Assembly (NCBI GenBank): GCA_963714455.1
Contig: CAVQON010000018.1
Coordinates: forward strand, 5,244-69,243
Source: CAVQGZ01 sp963714455
Lineage (GTDB): Bacteria > Actinomycetota > Actinomycetes > Jiangellales > Jiangellaceae
Reading direction: 5' to 3'
DNA: 64,000 nt
Positions 58,330 through 64,000 of the stretch are shown in pieces (position 1 is the first letter of the stretch; every line of letters begins with the position of its first letter). A program made the translations under genes and the position numbers. Below the pieces are notes generated by a model. It was not told where the DNA came from and searched no databases. It worked only from the letters and a program-made list of their open reading frames with translations.

Positions 58330-59549
58330 CCAGGGTCGCCGACCACCTCTCCGACGTGCTCGGAGCGGTCGGTGCGCTGGACCCGATCGACGTCGGCCTG
58401 CTCGACGCACACGGCGCTGTCGCCGCGGAGGACGTCATCGCCCCGTGGGCGCTGCCGCAGTACGACCACGCCACAACGCCGGGCTACGCCGTGCGGGCCG
58501 CCGACGTGGCGGACGCGTCGCCGGAGTCTCCGGTCTCGTTGCCCGTCGTGGCCGACATCGCGGCTGCCGACCACGCCGCCCACGCGATCGGCCCGGGTCA
58601 TGCCGCCCGAGTCGCGTCCGGCGCACCGCTGCCGCGGGGCGCGGACGCCGTGGTACCGAGCGGACAGACCGACCACGGCGTCGCCACGGTCGCGGTCACG
58701 CAGGCCGTGGAGCGCGGCGCGTGGGTGCGTCGCAAGGCCGAGGACGTCAGCGAGGGCGACATCGCCCTGCGGGTCGGCACCTACCTGGGGGCGACGCAGG
58801 TCGGCCTGCTCGCAGCCGTCGGCAAGGACAGGGTCACCGTGCGGCCGCGTCCGCGCGTGGTGGTCGTGGCCGTCGGCAGCCGGCTGGTGGAGCCGGGCCG
58901 GTCGGTGGCGTTCGGCCAGGTGACCGACTCGACCGGGCACCTGCTCACCGCGGCGTCCCGCGAGGCCGGCGCCAGCGCCTTTCGGGTGGCGGCGATCCCC
59001 GACGACCCGAGAGCGGTGCGCAGCACCCTGGAAGACCAGCTGATCCGAGCCGACCTGGTGGTCACGGCCGGTGGGCTGTCGCACCCCGACGGCGTCGTCC
59101 GCACCGTGATCGGGTCGCTCGGCGACGTGCGCTTCGTCGACATCGACATGCAGCCGGGCGGTGAGCAGGGCTTCGGCGTCATCGGCGAGGAGTCGGTGCC
59201 GGTCTTCTGCCTGCCCGGACGCCCGGTCGACGCGTTCGTGGCGTTCGAGGTGTTCGTGCGTCCGGTGATCCGCAAGATGGTCGGGGTGACGCGGCTGCAC
59301 CGCCCCACCGTGCGCGCGACGCTGACCCGCGACATCGTCTCCACCGCCGGCCCGCGCCAGTTCGCCCGTGCCCGGGTCGCGGCTTCGGGGGAGGAGGAGT
59401 ACCAGGTCGAGCCGCTCGGCGACCTGGCCGCGCCGCACCTGACCGACCTCGCCCGCGCGAACGCGCTCGTCGTCGTGCCCGAGGCCGTCGACCAGCTGTC
59501 CGCCGGAGCCCAGGTCGACTGCCTGCTGCTGGAGCGGAGGCGTGGGTGA
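58326..59549 (+). CDS. glp: Molybdotransferase-like divisome protein Glp (MoeA family)
   Basis: A 407-residue gephyrin/MoeA-like protein. MoeA domains are seen: ASGAPLPRGADAVV, VVVVAVGSRL-x-EPG, VTDSTGHLLTAAS, DLVVTAGGLS, QPGGEQGFG and VFCLPGRPVDAFVAFE. In actinobacteria the copy between galU and rimJ is the divisome protein Glp that works with the membrane protein GlpR/SepX and FtsZ, instead of molybdenum cofactor synthesis. The third gene downstream fits GlpR here, which supports that reading. It is joined by 4-bp GTGA overlaps to galU and rimJ. Confidence 0.88.
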   Translation: MTRVADHLSDVLGAVGALDPIDVGLLDAHGAVAAEDVIAPWALPQYDHATTPGYAVRAADVADASPESPVSLPVVADIAAADHAAHAIGPGHAARVASGAPLPRGADAVVPSGQTDHGVATVAVTQAVERGAWVRRKAEDVSEGDIALRVGTYLGATQVGLLAAVGKDRVTVRPRPRVVVVAVGSRLVEPGRSVAFGQVTDSTGHLLTAASREAGASAFRVAAIPDDPRAVRSTLEDQLIRADLVVTAGGLSHPDGVVRTVIGSLGDVRFVDIDMQPGGEQGFGVIGEESVPVFCLPGRPVDAFVAFEVFVRPVIRKMVGVTRLHRPTVRATLTRDIVSTAGPRQFARARVAASGEEEYQVEPLGDLAAPHLTDLARANALVVVPEAVDQLSAGAQVDCLLLERRRG

Positions 59550-60175
59550 CCCGCTCGTCCTGGCCGGTCACGCTGAGCGAGCCCCCGGTCGAGCTGCGGC
59601 CCCTGCGCTACCGCGACGCCCGAGCCTGGGACGAGGTGCGCCGCCGCAACCGTGAGTGGCTCGTGCCGTGGGACGCGACCTCGCCGGTGCCCGGAGCAGC
59701 CCCGGTCTCGTTCCGCGGCATGGTGCGCCGCTACAACGCCCAGGCGCGCCAGGGCGAGGCCCTACCCTGGGTTCTCGCCGTCGACGGGGCGCTCGCCGGG
59801 CAGGTCAACGTCGCGGGGATCGTGCGTGGCTCGGCCCAGAGCGCGCACATCGGCTACTGGATCGGCCGGGAGTTCGCCGGGCACGCCTACGTGCCCACCG
59901 GGGTCGCCATGGCGATCGACTACTGCTTCGGCGTGCTGGGCCTGCACCGCGTCGAGATCAACATCCGGCCGGAGAACGCGGCCAGCCTGCGGGTCGTCGA
60001 GAAGCTGGGCCTGCGACCGGAGGGCGTGCGCGAGCGCTACCTGCACATCGACGGCGACTGGCGCGACCACTTCTGCTTCGCTGTCACGGCCGACGAGGTG
60101 CCGAACGGCCTTCTCCGCCGATGGCGCCGCGACACACCGCCGCGCCTGCCGTCGTCGGAGCGCGCCGAGCCGTAG
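59546..60175 (+). CDS. rimJ: RimJ-like GNAT acetyltransferase
   Basis: A 209-residue GNAT protein like RimJ/RimL: ELRPLRYRDARAWDEVRRRN at the start, YWIGREFAGHAYVPTGVAMAI (acetyl-CoA motif A region), HRVEINIRPENAASLRVVEKLG and EGVRERYLHIDG at the end. It probably acetylates the N-terminus of a ribosomal or other protein. It is embedded in the divisome operon as in Corynebacterium and Mycobacterium; its start GTG overlaps the glp stop (GTGA). Confidence 0.88.
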   Translation: MTRSSWPVTLSEPPVELRPLRYRDARAWDEVRRRNREWLVPWDATSPVPGAAPVSFRGMVRRYNAQARQGEALPWVLAVDGALAGQVNVAGIVRGSAQSAHIGYWIGREFAGHAYVPTGVAMAIDYCFGVLGLHRVEINIRPENAASLRVVEKLGLRPEGVRERYLHIDGDWRDHFCFAVTADEVPNGLLRRWRRDTPPRLPSSERAEP

Positions 60176-60186
60176 CGTTCGGCGAC

Positions 60187-61131
60187 GTGGGTGGAAGCGG
60201 CCTAATCGTTGTCGTCATCGTTGCGGCGTGGGCGCTGTTTCTCGTGCCCCAGTGGATGCATCGTCGAGCCTCGGCGGCGCAGCATCTCGCCGACAGGATC
60301 CCGTCGACCGAGGACGCTGAGCACACGCAGACAGCCTCGCGTCGCTACGGCCGACGCGAGCTGTCGCGATCGCCGCGCCACGCCGAGGAGCGCGGTGGGC
60401 TGTTCTCGCGGTGGCACCTGCCTGCCCTGCCGTCGCTGCGCCGATCCAGGGGTGTCGAGGACGGGTTCGAGGCAACCGAGCCCACCGACGCCGCCGACCC
60501 GTCGGACATCGGTGACGGTGCTGACGTGGCCGTGACGACTCACCCGCCGACCCCGCGATCGGCTGCCGCCCGGCGTCGCCGCGTGCTCACCGTGCTCGCC
60601 CTCGCCACGCTGCTGACCGCGGCCGTCGTGGGCGTCGCCGCTGTGGCCGACGTGCCTGTGCCGACATGGCTCGTGGCCGTGCCCGGTGGGTTGATGGTCG
60701 CCTACCTCGCCCTCCTGGCCGTCGTGCGCCCGGGCGCTCGCGGAGCCGTGGGGCCCGTCATTCAGCGGAGTGCCGACTCGCGTGCCGCGACCGTTGCCGT
60801 CGAGGTCGACGCCGCGATCGAGGACGAGCCCGTGACGGTGGCGGCGATCGAGACGAGCACCGACGCGACCCCGGCTGCCGCAGCGCCCGCCGCACCCGCC
60901 GGAACCGGTGCGGACGCCACCTGGACGCCGGTTCCGCTGCCGACCCCCACCTACGTCACCGCTCCCCGAGCGCGGACGGTGCGCACCATCGACCTCAGCA
61001 ACCCCGGCTCGTGGACGGCGGCCCCGGCAGCCTCTGCCGCGCACCCGGCCCCGCCCGTCCCGGCCCAGGCGGCGACAGACGACCACGTGGACGACTACCT
61101 GATCGAGCATCGGCGCGCCGTCGGCGACTGA
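60187..61131 (+). CDS. glpR: Divisome membrane protein GlpR/SepX
   Basis: A 314-residue membrane protein. TM1 is at the extreme N-terminus (GLIVVVIVAAWALFLVPQW, residues 5-23), followed by the conserved MHRRASAA segment, an Arg-rich cytoplasmic linker, two more TM helices (about residues 135-155 and 160-180) and a Pro/Ala-rich tail ending DDYLIEHRRAVGD. This layout and the position after glp and rimJ match GlpR/SepX, the membrane receptor for Glp at the septum. GTG 60187 is chosen so that TM1 is N-terminal; no strong Shine-Dalgarno is seen. Confidence 0.82.
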   Translation: MGGSGLIVVVIVAAWALFLVPQWMHRRASAAQHLADRIPSTEDAEHTQTASRRYGRRELSRSPRHAEERGGLFSRWHLPALPSLRRSRGVEDGFEATEPTDAADPSDIGDGADVAVTTHPPTPRSAAARRRRVLTVLALATLLTAAVVGVAAVADVPVPTWLVAVPGGLMVAYLALLAVVRPGARGAVGPVIQRSADSRAATVAVEVDAAIEDEPVTVAAIETSTDATPAAAAPAAPAGTGADATWTPVPLPTPTYVTAPRARTVRTIDLSNPGSWTAAPAASAAHPAPPVPAQAATDDHVDDYLIEHRRAVGD

Positions 61132-61160
61132 CGCACCGGTGTATCCTTGCGGCTCCACCA

Positions 61161-61234
61161 GGGGCTGTAGCGCAGGCCGGTAGCGCACCTCGTTCGCATC
61201 GAGGGGGTCAGGGGTTCAAATCCCCTCAGCTCCA
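61161..61234 (+). tRNA. tRNA-Ala (anticodon CGC)
   Basis: Cloverleaf: acceptor GGGGCTG/CAGCTCC with the G3-U70 alanine identity pair, D arm GCGC/GCGC, anticodon stem CCTCG/CGAGG with loop TTCGCAT (anticodon CGC), T arm AGGGG-TTCAAAT-CCCCT and discriminator A. CCA is not encoded directly. It borders the shift to accessory sequence on the right. Confidence 0.96.
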
Positions 61235-61435
61235 CCCACAAGATCTCCGGGGCTTTCTCACCGGGTTCTCCCGAACCCCCACGGCTCGTGTCGAACCCGA
61301 GGCCGTCCACCTCCAGGGGCGGGACCTCCGCCGCGGCGTTGACGTTGGCGGCCGAAGGGAGGACTCTTCGTTGAGGCGCGAGCCCGTGTCGCGCCGCTCA
61401 GGTGTGGGAGATCTCATGGCACTGGCAGGCCACTG

Positions 61436-62665
61436 ATGGCGACCTCCGTGCGTGAGCAGCTGGGTATGGGCGCAGGCAGCCTCGAGAAGGTCCGGTCGGC
61501 GCTGGGGGTTGCGCGTCCAGCAAGTCTGCGAGCGCTTCTCTCCACGGTGAACGAGCCCATCGAGCTGGACGAGGAGCTGGTCACCGGCACTGCCCTTCGC
61601 GGGCACCACAGTCTGCGGCTGACACGAGACGGAACGTCGCGCCACGTCGGGCACGTGCGCGCGACCGGATTCCCCTCGTTCCAGTACTCGATACGAACCA
61701 TGGTCGTGCCCGCCGGCGCCCATCCCCCCGTGGTGGTCGTTGCCGCGAACGGCCGCGTGCACGGCACCAATGAGGGGGGTGATCGCGAGCACACATGGGA
61801 CGAGACCGCCGCGAGCAGTGCACTGGCTCTCAACTGGCTGGACTTCAAGGGTGCTCGCTTCAGGACTGAGTTCACCCGGGACGCCGACTGGTTCGGCGAC
61901 GCGGGTTCGGCGCTCATGTCGATTGCTGAGCTCGCCAGTGGTGCAGCCCTGTCTGGTCCCCCGGGAGTTCTCCTGGTCCTGGGCGTGAACGCGTTGGACG
62001 GACTCAGCGACGAGATCGGAGTCGGCGGCCTCATCGGCGTACGACTGGCGGCCGGCACCATTCTGCTATTCGGTCCCGGCGTGGTGTACCCAGCGGTAGT
62101 GGCTGGTGCGGCCGTGGGGACGGTGATCGAAGCTGCTCTGGAACACCGCCGGATGGATGAGCACGAGGTGCAGTTCGCCGACGCCGTGTTCCAGAGCACC
62201 CTTCCTTTGGATCGGATCGTGCTCACGAACATGATCGGTCTTGGGGGCCGTCCCTTCACCGTTCCCAGCGTCGGGAACCAGATCCTCGTCAACCTCGGTG
62301 ACGGCTTCACGGCGCCGACGACCTACCCGGGCTTCGGCAGCGGGAGCGCGACGCAGGCCCCGGGCCAGGTGTTCATCCACGAGCTGACGCACGCTTGGCA
62401 GATCGAGCACTCCACCTTCTTGCCCGGCGTGATGTGCCGCGCTCTGCTCGATCAGGCCACGACCGTCGGCGGCGACATGGGCGTCTACCAGTACGGCCCC
62501 GCCGGGCGTGCCTGGTCAGCGTTCAACCTGGAGCAGCAGGCCAGCATCGTGGACGAGTGGTTCGCTGGTGGGGGCAGACAGCACATGTTCAGGCCGATGA
62601 CGAACGACGACACGAATCCGTACTTCCGCTACATCCGAGACAACATCCGCGCCACGATCACCTGA
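61436..62665 (+). CDS. Protein with HELTH metalloprotease-like motif and hydrophobic middle
   Basis: A 409-residue protein without a signal peptide. Residues about 150-250 contain Gly/Ala-rich hydrophobic stretches (GVLLVLGVNALDG, LAAGTILLFGPGVVYPAVVAGAAVGT) that could insert into a membrane. An HExxH zinc motif lies at residues 315-319 (FIHELTHAWQIEH), similar to motifs in DUF4157-type peptidases of injection-system loci. The C-terminus is hydrophilic. It follows tRNA-Ala by 201 bp, and that gap holds no gene that I can support. Could be a protease, a pore former or a polymorphic-toxin-like protein; function not known. Confidence 0.6.
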   Translation: MATSVREQLGMGAGSLEKVRSALGVARPASLRALLSTVNEPIELDEELVTGTALRGHHSLRLTRDGTSRHVGHVRATGFPSFQYSIRTMVVPAGAHPPVVVVAANGRVHGTNEGGDREHTWDETAASSALALNWLDFKGARFRTEFTRDADWFGDAGSALMSIAELASGAALSGPPGVLLVLGVNALDGLSDEIGVGGLIGVRLAAGTILLFGPGVVYPAVVAGAAVGTVIEAALEHRRMDEHEVQFADAVFQSTLPLDRIVLTNMIGLGGRPFTVPSVGNQILVNLGDGFTAPTTYPGFGSGSATQAPGQVFIHELTHAWQIEHSTFLPGVMCRALLDQATTVGGDMGVYQYGPAGRAWSAFNLEQQASIVDEWFAGGGRQHMFRPMTNDDTNPYFRYIRDNIRATIT

Positions 62666-62677
62666 CCGTCCGACGAT

Positions 62678-62692
62678 CCGGCTCCGAGCCGG
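62678..62692 (+). terminator. Hairpin downstream of the HELTH protein gene
   Basis: CCGGC and GCCGG arms around TCCGA, 13 bp after the stop codon. No U tract follows. The rest of the gap to 62953 (about 260 bp) is less GC-rich than the surrounding sequence and shows no gene on either strand that I can support. Confidence 0.4.
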
Positions 62693-62953
62693 GCCAGGGA
62701 CTCGGTCGCACCCATTGACCAGCGCGGACGCCTGGTCGTAGCGTCTGACACCTCTGCAATGGAGGGAGATGCTGCTGGCTCTCCACCGCTGATCAGCGTC
62801 ACCAGGCCAATCTGCTTGCTGAGTGCCCGAGCTGAGCGACACGTTGCTGCACCGCTGTGGTGCCGCATCCCCGGTGCCGACCGCACCACGAGATCCCCGC
62901 CAGACGTCGGGCGTGGGTGACTATCTGGCAACACATACCTGCAGGAGCCACGA

Positions 62954-63685
62954 ATGAGCGGCATCGATCCAACTGCCCGCGTCCAACCACTCAGCGGACC
63001 AGCCGCCAAGAAGGCCGAGCAGGCTGCTCAAGTGATCCAGGAGGACCTGAACCAGCCGGTTCGTGGGCGTAGTGCGGACCCTCTGGTACCCGGTGTCCGT
63101 GGCGAGCACTTCGGAGCCGGCGGACTGGCCGGGCAGTTCGACGGCGACGTGTCGGTGACCGGACGCTTCCAGGGAACAACTCGCTTCGATCGCTTGTCCG
63201 TCGAGGGCGGCTTCGACGGGACGACACGTCTGGGTGATGTTGTCGTCGACGGCGACGTGCACGTCACCGGCGACTTGATCCTTGCCGGAGCTGACTACGC
63301 CGAGGACTTCGAGGCGTCTTCTCCCCGTCCAACCGCTGGGACGGTCATGGTGATCGACGACGACGGCTTGGTGGTTCCGTGCACCAAGCAGTACGACACA
63401 TCGGTGGCCGGGGTCATCTCTGGCGCGCGAGGTGTTCGGCCGGCCATCGTCCTCGACCGACACGACAGTGGGGTCACCATCGCGCTGATGGGCAAGGTCT
63501 GGTGCCTGGCCGATGCGGGTGAGTCGCCGATACGGCCTGGAGACCTGCTGACCACCTCGAACATCACCGGTCACGCTCAGGCCGTTCGCGATCGGTCGCG
63601 GGCCACGGGAGCTTTGGTCGGCAAGGCGCTCACGGCTCTCCACGAAGGGCGAGGGATGGTCCGAATCCTTGTCGGGCCGCGCTGA
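62954..63685 (+). CDS. Phage-tail/S74-like repeat protein
   Basis: A 243-residue protein. After a 55-residue polar N-terminus, a beta-helix-like stretch repeats short strands with G-D/F-D steps (AGQFDGDVSVTGRFQGT, VEGGFDGTTRLGDVVVDGDVHVTGDL). This is followed by AEDF and a conserved C-terminal domain (GTVMVIDDDGLVVPC, VAGVISGA, IALMGKVWC, IRPGDLLTTSNITGHA, GKALTALHEG). Similar domains occur at the ends of phage fibre and other beta-helix proteins. AGGAG six bases before ATG 62954. It probably forms a trimeric fibre or a structural protein; partner unknown. Confidence 0.62.
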   Translation: MSGIDPTARVQPLSGPAAKKAEQAAQVIQEDLNQPVRGRSADPLVPGVRGEHFGAGGLAGQFDGDVSVTGRFQGTTRFDRLSVEGGFDGTTRLGDVVVDGDVHVTGDLILAGADYAEDFEASSPRPTAGTVMVIDDDGLVVPCTKQYDTSVAGVISGARGVRPAIVLDRHDSGVTIALMGKVWCLADAGESPIRPGDLLTTSNITGHAQAVRDRSRATGALVGKALTALHEGRGMVRILVGPR

Positions 63686-63784
63686 GCTGACGACATGCGT
63701 CCGCCAAGCCGCCATCAGCCGCGACCGTCGGGCCGGTTCGAGCGACAATCGGATCGTGAGTCGTCCGTGCATCGCGTCGGCATG

Positions 63785-64000
63785 TCACGACGCAAGCCCG
63801 TCGATGACCCCGTCCGGCAGCCTCAGCCCCGGTAGTGGCGGCGGCTTGGGTGCGGGATCGTCGTCACGGGTCGCCGGCCTCGCGGCGGCATCTGGGTGGG
63901 CCGAGCTTCCTGAGCCGCACCTAACTGCACGATGCGCAGCCGGGCTGCCTCGGATGCTGCGACGACGCTGCTCGTCAACGGGGAACAGTGGTCGCCGCGG
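63785..64000 (-). CDS. Possible 3' end of a minus-strand gene
   Basis: One minus-strand frame is open from the window edge to a TGA at 63785-63787 and would end DDDPAPKPPPLPGLRLPDGVIDGLAS-like, a plausible C-terminus. A second minus frame is also open over most of the same stretch, so I cannot be sure. The 99 bp between 63686 and 63784 show nothing else. Confidence 0.25.
   Translation of the reverse strand, partial: PRRPLFPVDEQRRRSIRGSPAAHRAVRCGSGSSAHPDAAARPATRDDDPAPKPPPLPGLRLPDGVIDGLAS

Noticed and set aside
58326..59549. A simple moeA for molybdenum cofactor synthesis
   Set aside because: No other moa/moe/mob genes are near, and the galU-glp-rimJ-glpR order is the known divisome context, so Glp is the better call.
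61235..64000. A repeat of the tRNA-Ala 3' end that would mark the far side of an integrated element
   Set aside because: I found no second copy of the T-arm and acceptor sequence before the window ends, and no integrase. The island idea therefore stays open.

Overview
The window is chromosomal DNA of a high-GC actinobacterium. Coding density is high, many starts are GTG, and several gene neighbourhoods are typical of Actinomycetota: a cold-shock protein, DUF3027 and DUF2530 cluster followed by serC, citA and pdxH; an mscL, SAF, fmdB and 5-FCL cluster followed by galU, glp, rimJ and glpR; and an orphan Helicase_C_3 protein. A Nocardioidaceae-like or related lineage is my best guess, but the sequence alone does not fix the genus.

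Layout. 1-13.3 kb is housekeeping: a CaCA exchanger, a PECR-like SDR, an XPB-like helicase-associated protein, a cold-shock protein, DUF3027, DUF2530, ThpR, an MFS transporter, SerC, citrate synthase, PdxH, a GNAT enzyme and an orphan ParA with a small basic partner. 13.3-14.6 kb holds a photolyase with two compensating frameshifts. 14.8-27.7 kb is a single 4305-residue sortase-anchored surface protein with about 28 DUF11 domains, including a tandemly duplicated block of seven domains. 27.8-29.5 kb has a DtxR/IdeR regulator, then a CstR-like repressor with its own operator and two rhodaneses, a predicted persulfide-response operon. 29.7-33.8 kb has an SDR, an aminoglycoside-phosphotransferase-like kinase and an acyl-CoA dehydrogenase (a split ACAD11/Lva-type module), then TsaC. 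33.7-39.6 kb on the minus strand has a 1135-residue carbohydrate-active-like protein, a BrkB protein and a WS/DGAT acyltransferase. After tRNA-Arg(CCT) come a DUF5302 protein, an acyltransferase-3 protein and a decayed AAA ATPase.

42.1-46.7 kb is a signalling cassette: two divergent secreted proteins, a Ser/Thr kinase, a small membrane protein, a histidine kinase (frameshifted here) and an OmpR-type regulator. In front of it are three direct repeats spaced by 11 bp. 46.8-52.5 kb has a small unknown protein, a PfkB kinase and a 1402-residue helicase-like protein whose Walker A lysine and Walker B glutamate are lost. 52.5-61.1 kb has mscL, a SAF protein, fmdB, a frameshifted penicillin acylase, 5-FCL and the galU-glp-rimJ-glpR divisome operon. 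Beyond tRNA-Ala(CGC) at 61.16 kb the character changes: longer spacers and two unusual proteins, one with an HELTH metalloprotease-like motif. This looks like an accessory segment.

Two 54-bp palindromic elements with covarying inner hairpins (1072 and 29634) and a third nested palindrome (11383) sit in intergenic spaces. Four genes carry frame disruptions (photolyase, ATPase, histidine kinase, penicillin acylase). These may be real decay or base-calling errors, so those loci need raw-read checks.
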